NCBI RefSeq assembly: GCF_002443255.2
Contig: NW_019211460.1
Location: 25,402,882-25,466,881 of the forward strand
DNA: 64,000 bases
DNA from: Varroa destructor
Lineage: Eukaryota > Arthropoda > Arachnida > Mesostigmata > Varroidae
Reading direction: 5' to 3'
The notes under the pieces are model-generated. The model was given only the letters and a program-made list of their open reading frames with translations, was not told where the DNA came from and did no database searches. Position numbers and translations under genes: made by a program. This document shows positions 13,501 through 26,800 of the stretch, piece by piece. How positions within the stretch are numbered: the stretch's first letter is position 1; each line of letters begins with the position of its first letter.

Positions 13501-16500
13501 TCGCCCAGGCTGATGAACAGCGGATACTTTCTTTATAGCGCTTTCCTTGGACGTAACGGTGGTTCAGTACGCATGGAGCATCGAATTTCCTTGGGGGATG
13601 AAGTTAGGCTGCAACTCAGTCTAAAAGACAAAAACCGTCTCTTTATTTTCCCGCCGCTATTAGCTTGTTCAAGCGGAACGGAGGTCCTAGTGAATCGTCC
13701 ACATAACGGCCCTTTCCGCCATCGCCACGGGTGCACGTCACGATGGTGGCGTCTTTACGAGTAGCCTTCTATCAGAAGGAGTTGAAAAAGTTCCACTGCA
13801 AATCAGGCCATATTTGTAGCTACTGTGCGATGGAAGCATCACTGTTGACGTTGCAGAACGCATATTTTTTCTGAAATGAAGTTATATTACACTGTAACAA
13901 ACTGTTACTTTTTCTGTTCATATCTGCAAAATTCGCTTTCCCATAGAAACACTATTTTGAGCCGTACATACACTGCCGGTTCCCTATAAAATACGCAGGA
14001 TAAGATTCGAGCGCACACATCTGGTGCACGATATGTTGGATTTGTTAACACATTGCGTAGGCCTCCGGAACAGTTACTGGGGTGCCTAGGCGCCGTCGCT
14101 ATAGTTAATCCGAGAAAGAAAATTATGCTTTTGCTCTCGCCAGTGCAAGCAGCAACGGAGTCGTCATAGCTTCTACCGCCGTTAACACCCTCTCGTTTAG
14201 TGTAAATCCCGGCCGGGCCGGTTTCGTCCTTCACCCTGGAGGGAACAGGACTGAGGCCGTTGTTGCTAAGTCAGAGAACACATTAAAGAGTTGAGGTACT
14301 GCATGTAATTCAGTGTTCTCCGTTGACTACTCCACATTGAGCGAACTCGCTGTAGCAAGGGGCTTGTTACCTCTTTTTCTGCGAGTATTCTATCACGGAT
14401 AGCGCTCCCGAAGCGGGCACTGCAGCGAAGAGTTTAACAGTGACTTCTTTAGAGGCAGCAGCATTGCTAGTGTAACCAGCAGCAGGGGCGATATAGTGAA
14501 AACAAAGCCAGCACAAAAAAACAAAGTAAGCCAGGATAGAAACAATCCACTATTGTCTAACGCCTATCCTATTATGCCCCATTCCTCACTCCTGTTTGGT
14601 ATTGTTTAGTTGAGTACGCGAACAAGATCGTAATGTTACATAGATAAGGTACCTGAAACACGGTTTACTAGATAAAAAGTTACACTCCCTGTTTGTGCTA
14701 TTTCTACTTGGGCGTATGGGCCGTAGCTGTAAGAAAAGTAGCCTCTAGAAAGATGACTGCGTGTGTATGCCAGATTAGGGTTAACTGGCATCCAAGATAT
14801 TATGGAGAACCAAAAATAACAACAGTAGTATTGATAGCAAAAAAATAACGATTGATCTCTGTCAAAGATCTGTTTTGCCTTATACTGGTATGCAGTATGC
14901 GTATATCAAATCATCTCTAAAATAAAAGAAATTATCTTAATATAGGCCAAACGTTAGTTTTTGTCCATGCTATCTCGGCTAGAGTTTATCCTAACAACAA
15001 TAGCGTAGACCATGTGGTACCTGTAGTTTCGAGCAACAGAAGTTCTTGCTGTCTCCCAGGCATATATATATATATTCTTGTGCGGACTTGTGCTGTTACT
15101 TTGATTGAGTGGTATTCTCTCTCTAGGTATAAAAGTAGCACCGCTAACTTATACACTGTCACTATCAAACGACTCACGTTAACTTCTATTTTCTGTCCAC
15201 GACTACTGCTACTATATAATCTGTTACATAATAGCTATCTATTCGTCAGCCAGGTCTGATGCTTACGACGCAAACAACGATTACTCCCCGTCACTACAGT
15301 TTATGCAATTTTTTTTTCTCCGTTTAACGACACAGGCCATCGTCACTGCGTCGACTTGTGTTGAACATGTCGTAACTGGGCTTTACTACAGGGTAACCCA
15401 CACTTGCTACCTTGATGCGGAAAAACGTGCGCCGTCAGTGATAGCAAAAGCTAGTCGGCCTCGAAAAAGCAGCAAAGGCAGGTACTCGATACAAGGTTTC
15501 GTCTTTTATAATGAGAACGCGTGGGTGGCAAAACTGAGCTTGCCTGCCGTGCTGAGTGTCTGTGCCCAACCTGGATATACACTATTTACGTACACGCAAC
15601 ATCTACATTCAGCCAAACACCGAGCATTACAGCCCTTGCTGTTGGCTTTTACTCTACAGGGGGAGCATGGAGCCTGTCTAGGAAGCCTCTAATGCTTCCG
15701 TACAGGTCTGAGTTGGTAAGCCCAATACAGCCAGTAAAGTAGTTTCTTCGCACTTATTTTCTGTGGCTGGCAAAGTCATTGCACTGTGTAGTGGTACCTA
15801 TGCAGAAGGCAATAGTGGTCGTTTAGAACACAGACAGAGCCCGTCTGTGTTTCACACAGTCTCACAGCAGAGAATGTTCCAACTCAACTGGTCTGGGGCT
15901 ATGCAGGACACCTAACATGCATCGGCGCTCGTGGCAACCAATTGCGCCTACGTTGGTAAGCCTTGCTTAACGTACGAGTGCGTTACAAGCCCACCCACGT
16001 AAGCCAGTCCTTGTAACGAGCAGCGTTGTGGCCAAGCTATTTAATGCGTCCCCGACTAAAGGGCACCAGCAGCAGCAGCACCAGATACCATCTGGTGGTT
16101 GTATGACACACTACTTACTTTAAAACCGCTTCGATTATCCATGGCAGTAACGGCCGATGCGGCAAGAGCAATAATACTACATGCACTCGGACCAACAGCA
16201 GAAAAAGTAGCGGCAGAACTCAGTAGAACCGAAAGGAGAGACGCCCTAGACGCGTTCGTATAAACAGCTGTCATGCCCGTTCTGGTTAGCACTATTTCTA
16301 CCTATGAATATTCATAGTGGTAGTAATAGTATATGGCTCTGTGCTGTTCAATCTTCTGTGTGTGAATGGGAGCGCTTCATCGCCGTCATCTTCGTCGTTG
16401 TCTTAGCTGTTTAGCACCGAATCGAATATGAAGACCTGTGAATCAAAGAAGGGACGAAAGAGAGAGCAGGTCAGAAAGGAAGATTGGATAGCCCAGTAAA

Positions 16501-19500
16501 CGCAATAAGTTTCGTTGAAGTGTGAGTTTTTGCGTAAGCATTGGCGAAAAGGGATGTAACGTCGCTGTCTGCCATCGTATACAGGAAACACGGGGGTGCA
16601 ATATCTCAGCTTGTACATATTATACATTTATTTATAACGCATCCTATATTTAATGGCACTACATGCTTTGGTGTACATAAGATATGCGGTAAGTTTTTGA
16701 GACAAGTATGATTACGCTGGGTTACACGGCCGACGCTGCAGCGTTGTGGAGAGTCAACTGAAAAATATCCCTTTGAGGTAAACATTACGGTTGAATACTA
16801 TCCTTTAATATTAAAATGTATTCTCTGAACAGGGATATTTATTTTCTCGCTTTTTGCCGATGATGACTTTATTCAGGACATTTCAATACCTCAGTTTCGC
16901 CTTAATCATAGTTAGTCAGTTATTGCTTTACAAGGCTTTTCCATCCTTCATCAGAACTCGAGTCAAAAGATCAGTTTTTTTTCCAACAACAGAAAATGGA
17001 GCGCTGCCAGTACACAGTCTCGCGAGAGGTATCGCGTCCGAACAGCGAAATCGATGCTAAACGCCATTTTCGAATACGTACTGCCGTAGCTGTGGTACCC
17101 AAGCAATGGCCATTCAGCCGACTAAGGACAGAAAATGTTACAGCGGCTGAAGTTCGCTATAGAAGTTCGCCTTTGTTGTTGTCGTTGGCCTTGAAAGTTC
17201 AAGATGCTAATTACGCTTGCGGATCGGTAGCCAACAAGCTACCAAACGGTCTGGTAGTGAAAGTTTCGCAAACGATTTCGAAATTTGTTGGAATTAAAGG
17301 TTGCCACTGCCTGTGAGAACGAGGAAAACAGACTAAGGCAAGTAGTCGGAAATAGAGAGGCATTTACGAGTAATGAACGTGTCGCTTTGCCTGTTACCGT
17401 AAGACCGTCCGAATCCAAAAACTAAATTAAAGATGTTTAATTAAACAGTCCCTTCGTCCATCATCCGCTAGCTATAGAACACATAACACTCTATAGGGAA
17501 CTTTATATGATGTTAGCGGGGAGAAGCTGTGCTAATATGAGAAACTCTGTGATTGTAAGACTCCCCAAGGCTGGCTGCCGTCTTATCGAAGCGCAGCAGA
17601 CAATATTCGCTTACGAGGTTTAAACAGGCAGCTTCATTGCACTATTATAAAAAGTGCCCAACTTGTGGCATAATGCTAACTCTCCAGTGATACCGCTAAT
17701 CTGCAACGATCCCTATAGCTAAACTTCCGATAGCATGCTAGGCAAGAAAGGTAAGCTACGTAGTAGACTGAGATAAGCAGTTCCTGTTGTACATGTGCGT
17801 GTATTCAGACAAAAGGTAAACAAACGACATATTATGCGAAGATACCGAAAATCGAATGTAAAGTTTGAAAGATCGTTGTTAAAAAATTAGTAGTCCTTGT
17901 GGTCATCAATGTCTTTAAACATACATCAGTTAAATCAAGTCCTAGACATACCGATAATATTTCGCCTATCTAGTACATACAACATCTGATAAATGAGCAT
18001 ACAATCGTAGAGTCTACTTGGGCGAATTTTAGGCTTGACCAAGGTACTTGTAGTCGGGGTCTGTTCAAAAATAAATTAGTAAAACAAAATAGAGAAGCAA
18101 TCATTTGCTAGTTCGAAACCAGCACTTCCTCATCTGCAAGCACTGTCATATCTGTGCTGGGCTCATCATCACAGACTGACTAGCAGTTATAATACTAATG
18201 CCTCTGTAAATCCGAGAGTTTATTTCTTGTGTCCTAGTTCGAAAATTACCCCGACGCTAAGTTTCTCCACGCGCTATTTAGCACAGATCCGTCACGTATC
18301 AATTGGCAATTCCAAATGGAATTAAACTGTGGACTTAAGATCTCTCCAAAGCTCTGATACAGATCGTTGCCACTCTTAGATGCACGGTCTACCCTTTATT
18401 CGCTGCCACCCCTCATTCCTTCTTATTCTGTCCCAGGAACGTTGTCCGTAAGGTTTTGGCTTGCTCGCAGACACAAGCATAGGCGGCATGTCGAACCTTA
18501 TCTAACGGACCGGATGATGCCGACAGATCGACCCGTCGGCAACTAGTGAAAGACAAGAGAGCTAGCCAACAAAGCGAACGAATGAAGTGGAACTAAACAG
18601 GAAATCAGGCTAGGTAATACAAGGAGCAAAGCCAAGAAGAAAAAGGCGAATCAGGAAGGAATTTAGAGGTATGGGTAAACGAACGGCGGCTGATTGGGTC
18701 AGCGTCCGGCGAATACGCGTCGCCGACGAGCGATCAGGAAGCAATCCTAAAAGGGATCTCTACAGCGAAGAAGACCCCCTTCAAGAGAAAAGAGCTACAC
18801 ACGTGCGACGGTCTGTTGTAATGTTGCCACAGTGCGAAGGTTGATCTGTCGGGTCGACCGAAAACGACCAGCAGAGCAAGCCTCTTCGATTTCTCCCTTT
18901 ATCCAAAACGATTTCCAAATGTACGACGACCAACGTCGCGATGCCGGCGTCAATGCCCCCAACGGTGAAGGTCCGAATCTTCCTGCCGAATCAGCACTTT
19001 GCTGTTATTACCTCAGCTGCTTAGCAAAAAGAGCTAGATATCGGTTTTTTACTGTAGGATTGTGCTGCCGAAAATCGAAGGAAGTCGGGAGTCACGAAGA
19101 ACGCCAACGGTAAACGCAACGGGACGAGAAAACCGCGAACGGGAAAGAGCTTATGGGTTGGGCGGACTTCATGGTCTTAGTAGGGTGCTTGCTCGCCATC
19201 GTCATCAGCGTCGTTGTTGGTGTTGGCCCCACATGGCCACCGCCACCATCGCACTGGTGAGTGGACAATCGGCTGTGTTGCAAAAGCTTAGAAAGGAGGG
19301 GGAGGGTAATGGGGCAATGCTTAATCAAGAGAGTAGAGTACTGAAGTTTGCTCGTAGGATACAACTCCTACGTAGGAACCAAAAGGGGATATTGTGGATG
19401 ATCTCTTCTGCCGCAACAACGCAACAGCTGTGGCTATAGAGATTGCGCATTGGACGTTAGGCAATGAGAAAAGAAATTTCCCTCTGTTTCACATTACGGT

Positions 19501-20834
19501 TCTGTCAACACTAGAGGTGCGCTGCTTTTACTCACCGTTGCTTAGTTACTCGATTTTGTTGAAGCCAAAAACCAGCGGCAACCGGTTCAGCAATAGCCAG
19601 CGATGAACGCAACCAACGAACAAAATCAAACAGCAAACATGAGGGAGGATTGTCAAGACTTGGGGCGCTGGCTCTTTAGGCATTAAAACAGCATCTGGGG
19701 CAACTGACAGATGGAATCTCTGGGGATTACTTGTTTTCCTTGGCGACCAAAAAACGATCAGTGGAAAGTGAAGGTGGAAATAGAAGCACAGTAGCCGCTA
19801 GCAGCAATTCCTGGTACGATGACGACCTGAGAAGCTTGGAATTGTTAGCGAGTATGCTGCGACAATTTGGTCAATCTGGTATCATACCCCGACGTTCTAC
19901 TCTTTGTGCAGCAAGCATCATTAAGTTGTCGTCACTGTCGTCCCTATCGCTCTGCTGTAGTCACTAAAGGAAATAGTAGGTGTGGAGAGAAACCTGTATA
20001 ATATTTCTGTCGCGATGATATTCTCAAATCACATTGTCGCCCCGGAGCGCGCCTGTTTATTTGAAAAGAAACAAGCACATGGTTTCATGGCCTCGTGGAC
20101 CCGCAGCTGGCGTAGTTGCATTGAAACGAGGCGACGATTATCCTCTTTCATCTGCTTTCTCCACCCTCGGATTGACTCATGTTGGCTTCAGTCAGTAGCC
20201 GTGGTTACGACGTCGGCTAACTCCGACACGCCAGATGGTTTGGCAAATCTTAGAAGTAATAAGGGTGCACGAAGAAAGGGTCCCTTCCTGAAGGTGGTGG
20301 AAAAAGATTAAAGCTAGCTGGCCAGTGGTCCTCTTAGGTGGAGAGCAACGGGGGGTTAGAAATGGAAGATGGGAAGAAGATTAAGCCTTCATCTCGTCTC
20401 GTTCATAGTAGATGGACGACTCGGGGAACGTACAAACTCGCCGCGGACCTCGTACCCTCTTAAGTCTTTCAACTACACTCTAGAAATAATTCAGACATGG
20501 AAAGCAGGCAGGCAGCGACCGAGCGTCAAAAAAATAAATGTGTACGGACGTAGAAACGGAGGACTGCGGCAATGAGAGATCTGCGCGATTTGCAGATTAG
20601 GGTCGGTGGGAAATTGCTTTGGAATCCAGCCATGCAAGAAAGACAGCACCCATTGCCCACCGCTCCTCTCATAGAGTCAGGCTCCTCCAGCACCCTAACA
20701 ACAGTTTTGGCTCACCCCTGTCTCGGGCGAAAAGCGCCGACTAAATCCGGCAGAAAGAGTGAGCTGTGTTTCATCTGCATGCAGTATCTCAACTTTCCCT
20801 TCCTTTCTACGTTCTCCAACCTCTCTTTTTCTCT

Positions 20835-20877
<43 letters not shown>

Positions 20878-23800
20878 GCCATCCCAGTCTGCTCTGGCCT
20901 CAATTCTTGTTCATGGTTATCATTGTCGTTGTCACCAGTGGCGCGTCTTTGCCTGTGTCCTTCTTGAGATAACACTGCTTCTCAAGCATACTGCTCACTC
21001 CTTTTCCTCTCGTATTGTCGCTTTCGTGGGCCAACATGACTGCGCGACTTGACTGAGATAATTAATTCCTAGGTTGCCGATATTCCCGGGCAGTCGTGGC
21101 TGCAGCTGCGGGACTCATTTGTTCTTTCAGGTCCACCAACCGACGGGCCTATGCCCGCCCGCAGTTTGACGGACGAGAGAGCAGCTCGCCACGCCGTCCC
21201 ATCTCTGTCATATCAGCATCCCAATCTAACCCAGAAAGCCAGCCTTTAACGTCCACGTTTCCTTGTTGTCATTCGTTTACTGTCGGATACTTCTATATGA
21301 CTTTGGATCCGGTTGTACGGGAGAAAAAGGCCTTTGCGGGACCGTTTTCTCATTAGGCCTTGTCTGTGCCTGCACGCGGCCCTGCAGACTGGTCCACGAG
21401 ACCCGGTCATCATGTACCAAATATTCTTTTGTCGGTCTTTGGGGGTGTGTTTTACCTTACCGGCGAAGTCTTTCGTTGGTTATCGTAAGGATCGTCGCAC
21501 TAGAACGCTAACTAGCCAAGGAAGGAATCAACCCTAGCGGGCACTACTACAGCCTTACCGACGCCTCGGGCGACGCTAGTAAAGACGCACCTCATCATGC
21601 ATAAGCGATAGAGCGAGCAAGAACGTGGGAGAGCGTAAAAAAGAAGGCCTAGACGCCGGCAAATATTTTTTTATGTCAAAGGCCTGAGTTTTCCTACCAG
21701 ACTCTGGGTTCTTCTGTCTTTTGCAAGTTTGGACCTCTTTCTTTACTTGATGCCATCGGCTATGCAAGGATCTATCCTCACTTTGCCGTTGTGTAATTCT
21801 CCGTATAGTTAAGTTCCCATTAGGGTGTGTCGGACCGCTTTTGTATTCTCTAGTTCCGCTTTCGATAGGTCCCTGAGGACGGAAGGAAGGCCACAGGATG
21901 CAAACTTTGCGATATTACCGCGCTTCAAAACAAGTAACTCTAATATACGATACCGTACGTAGACCTGCAATTGAACAACAAATATAAAACACTGCTGATT
22001 CTAACGCATCGTTACTGCTACTGTAAGTAACGGAATTGGTAACCGAATTTCTGATAGAACTTAACCAAAAGCAGCGATTGCCACTGCATGGATCGAAACA
22101 CGTTCAGTCTGGCTCGAGTCGGAACGAACTCGAATTTGCAGATAAGTTTGGCGTACTAGCTTGTGCGAGTCCTAGCATGTTATTATTCATCGACATTAGT
22201 TGGCATACACGAACAAAGCTGAAAAAGCTGAGCTGTTGGATTTATAACTGAAAGCGACGCAAGGCAAACACATAGATTGGTAAAGAGTTGCACGGTAAAC
22301 TAAAAACGGCGCTTCTCTAAGAGGAAGAGACGAGGTCGACAGAGCCACGTTTCCTCGTGTTCAGTTCTGAAATTAAAGACCTGAAGAAGCACTCCGACAT
22401 TGCGGTCCTTCCGGTACCAAGGCAGAATAAGACTTTCTCCGAAGAACCATAGATTTCCCTGATGCTAGCAACTGCTAGCGTAGAAATAACATATGTGCGT
22501 GCGAAACAATGGATATGACGGGTACGACGCAGACGCTTTATTTCTCGTTAAGGATAATACTAGGTGTAGAATTTGTTCTGCCTAGAAAATTACTAAATGT
22601 TTTGTTTTTTCTAGACTGATTGTCCTTGTATCCTACTTTTGTTAGTTTTGCTATGCTGACTTACCAGGCTCAATTTATAAAACTTAAAACGAGGCCTGTA
22701 TACTGCCTGCTAAGCGTGGCTTCAGTTTAAGTTTAATTACGTATGTTATCAGAAGTTTGCGAATCGCTCGAGAGCCTATATATATATATATATATATAAA
22801 GTAGATTTGTTTCATTTGGTGTTTTTTGCTACAAAGCACGCATAGGGGTTGCACAAGCGGGAACAACTTTTGCTCACAGCTGCTTTAGCTGCCTGTTTAG
22901 TGCCTTTTCCGACGATGGCGTTGTTACTCACTGAGTTAATAACATGCAGTGGCCCGAAACCATAATGGACTTGCATAATATACATGCCCTTATAGGTTCT
23001 ATTCTTTGTCAACATAGGGCGCGACCACGAGCCACAAGGCTCATTGGATGCGAGTCATACAACCGTTCTGGCGTTAGTTGCTGCAAGCCTATTAGCCTTG
23101 TGATTTCATCGTTTCACTCACGTCTGAATGAGCTGCTAGTGCCTGCCAAAGGCGACGTTCTTGGGATAAATTCGTGATGAAAATGTCAGAGTACACACGA
23201 GCCACGATAACCTATGGAAGTAATCCTGTGAAATAGAAACGGAGAAAAACAGCAAAAAGAAATAGGTAAACTTGTATCTAAAGTAGTAGACCGACTCCAC
23301 CCACATCGGGTAATTGACTCGAACGTCAGCCGCACGGGCGTTATACACACAGACACCTGTGTGAATCTGTGCCTCAGCCGGTCTCAGAAAGCATAGCATT
23401 ATTATATGTGTTTCATGTATAGTGACAATTCCAACTAACTTTTGAAAGCTTCGAATTATTAGCGGTCTGCGCGACAACAGGACTTTGTCGAGTTTATGCT
23501 TATAAGCCATATAAAACTACTGTTTTTCTTTTGCTAATTCTTCCGCATCACTCTAGTAGCAACCGTCAGATAGATCTCAATGACTGCAGTGATGCAGATG
23601 CTGTTAATTCTCTTGAGATTCTTAAAACTTCATAGGAATTGTGATTGATCTGTCTCCTCGGTTGTACATCAGCCAAACACAAATACGTTTCTAGGCCCGC
23701 GTCGTTTTATATACAACTACAACGATATGATGCTCACACCTCGATATTTGACCGCTTTGAGTGAGAACGAAAGCATAAAGCATGAGGTTGTGCTCGTAGT

Positions 23801-26800
23801 TGTCCTCGGTTCATCTGGCCTTTGTCGTCCTCGTTGTTCCTTGACTAAAGCACCATCCCTGGCTGGTCCTTTCCCAGTCCATAATTTTATTCTAGACCGA
23901 GCAACTTGACCGATGCTTGACTCAATGCTGTTTCAATGGGACAATCGGGGTCATCTGCACCGCCACTGGGACTGCCGTCGCTTCTTGTTCAAATAACAGA
24001 GCGGAGTCAGGCGAGTGACCTAGTGAAGTGGAGTAATCCGACGCACAAGCGGCGCTGGCGGTGGTAATGGCAGCGGCGAAGGCGCTAGGAATAGCGGGAG
24101 TTCCTCAGTCCGTGAGAACTTCTCTCATGCGAAGAACCCCTGAGAAATAAAAAAAAAAAGCTATAGAAAAAAGAGAAGAGCTGGATCAGAGAACAATCTC
24201 GTAGAATGCTAAATAACTAAGTCGTCACGTCAGCGTCTGCTGAGCTAGAACGGACCGGGCAAGTCGTTTCGTGTTGTTGAGTGGCAAACGGCGCTATTTT
24301 ATGCTACTACCACAGACGGCATCATGAGTAGAACAACAGGAAAACGAAGACAGTGAGAGAATCTTTCATGCACACTGGAGTTTCGGACCCGCGTCGGCCG
24401 TTCTCTATCCTTCAACCTCTATCTACCCTTTCGCGTACTTTTGGATCCCTTGCGTTCGCTTTATTCCCCTTCTGTTATTTGCCGCGATTTCTGGCGCTTG
24501 TATTTAGAGTTTCGTCCACAGACGAACTCAAGACGCGCAAAGCAATCCAAAGTACAAAATGCGCGAAGGGGTGCAAAGGACAAGGCGCAGCCTTAAGTCC
24601 AAGTACACACACAATCTGCTGCGTTCCCTAGTTGCGATTTTTCATTCCATTGGTGGCTTGCCTTCCGGGGCAGGGTCGTCGAAGACGAGGGCATGGGACT
24701 AAGTGCGACAGTGATACTTAGGGTAAAGCTGCATTTGGGCCCAGAAACGCTGTTCTTCCAATCGGCTCTGCCATGCTTTGCTAGCTTTCCTGACTGCAGT
24801 CAGTTCCCTGCAGCTTTTATGCACTTCAACTACTACAAACGTTGTGGATGCTGACGCCCTTGCAGGCAACGCTCTGCAGACGAATAGTTGCCATGACAGG
24901 ATGCGGAAGAATGCATCAGGAATTGGATCCATACAACTCTGGAGATGGGCCGATTTCATGACCCTACGGTCTAGTACGACCCTCCCCCGAGATCCTGCGT
25001 GCCTCACCAAAGCACCCCTATTCCCTAAAAAGCTAGACTGCCTCAGGCGACGAATACATCAGTAGTCGTTTTCGCCTATCGTCGTCTGTCATGATATTTC
25101 ATTTGAGGCGGTGACGTTCAAACGCCGACCTTCATTTTCGCCGTTGAATTTCGTTGTCTGCATGTCGCTCTGCTCACAACATCGTTTGTCGAGCACACAC
25201 AACGCCGACGCAGACATTGCGGTTGGCAGATTTCTTGCTCGGTGATTGGTTAACGTCCCTCATTTTCCATCTCTTATGTTCCAGTATTCTACTTGGCCAC
25301 CAAAGCTCCTCTCTTGGCGACTGTTCGTATCGGAGCAGCAGATATAATCCGTTCTTTAAAACGAAGCTCGGGTAGCTACGGGGATGCAGTAGTGACAGGA
25401 CATTCTACTAGAGCTGCTATTTCTGTAACCATGAATAACTGAATTTGTTCTCTGTGCTAGTCGGGGATAAACACGGTGGGTCCTAAACCATTCCCGAGAA
25501 ATCGTTTCGTGTGCGTTATTGAGTGAGATAAACTGGAATGCTTCAAGCGCCTATTTTGTTTTGAATGCTCGTTAGGAAAAGAAATGACAAGACTTCTGTT
25601 TATATATGATAGCGAATCGTGGATTAGTCTCGATTAATTGGCAATTGCTATGGAATGTTAATGGTAACTCATACACAAGCCGAGCAAATCTCAAAACGCC
25701 TCAATATCATGCACTAGACTATAATTAGTAAAACTGAATTATCTAACCTGCGCGTTCGCGTGTTTTTTACACAAGAATAAAACTTTCTGGATTTTGTGCC
25801 AGCAATTGCAATGCTTCAGTTTTCAGTCAGGCGTCTTTTGTTCAGAACGCGCCTATTACCACGAGCGTACTCATTATAGGCCAAAATAGAATCCACTTAC
25901 ATTTCTTTTTCTTTGTTATTTTCGTTCGGCAATGTTTTCCACCATTGCCGCTAACGTCCATATTTTCTAAAAAGGACAGTTGTTTTTATGGAATTTTCCG
26001 CTTAGCGCTCCTCATCTTTTTTTTCCCACTATTTCTGTTTGAATCGGTGCCCTTCGATGTTTTCGTCTGAAATGTAAAAAATATGAATTAGAACGTATGC
26101 CAGAGACAGAAGGGTGAAAAAAGTACAAAGACCTAGAAAGGGCTAGCCAAAGCAGCGAAGTATCTCCAATTGTGTTGTTTCTTATTCCTATTCGTTTGTA
26201 TGAGCTTCTGCTGTACATTTCCAGTCCTCCCTCGTGCGCGTTTTTCTTTCTGGTCGGTTTTTGTTTTTCCATACGTTCATAGCTGGCTCTGCTTGGTGTC
26301 TTTAGCTCGCTTCCGCGCCGCTCAATACAGTGTCAGCAAATTCTGGCAGTGCGTGGCCCGCCCCTTGCTTTTCTCGCTCGTGTCGTTACCGCGTGCCAGC
26401 GAGCGGTGGCGCCATCGACCACCATATCGTCCTGCGCTCTCTATTGCTACTGCCAAGGACAGAAGAAGGCGAATGTAAGCGTGAGTGGCTGCACAAAAGA
26501 AGATGGGCTGCTCGGAACGTTTCCTAAGGAAGAACTGGAAACGTAAAAGTTATTCATTCCCGCCGCTGCTACCGCTAAGAAGCTGAGAAAAGTTCTTGAG
26601 GGCCGAGCGTAGACCACTACATGATAGCCGTTTCACATATTCACCAGGTCTAAAAAGACTGGCGCTCACGTCCCGGTAGAGTCCTCAGGGTGGACTTCTT
26701 CTTCGCTATACAGCGAGTTGCACCACAACTGGTTTGGAACGATACCATAGCATCCGTGAGGTATTGGCCACACTCATTGTCAAGCATTCACTGATACAGA

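Noticed and set aside
18100..18130. Possible tRNA T-arm around AGTTCGAAACC
   Set aside because: The stem has a mismatch, no D-arm or acceptor stem can be formed nearby, and a B-box-like match alone is too short to support a call.
20712..20975. Several ORFs with long Tyr-Ile repeats
   Set aside because: They are direct translations of the (AT)19 microsatellite.
24699..25010. Minus-strand ORF ending in a charged, helix-like stretch
   Set aside because: It has no recognisable family, no convincing splice context and no neighbouring exon-like pieces.
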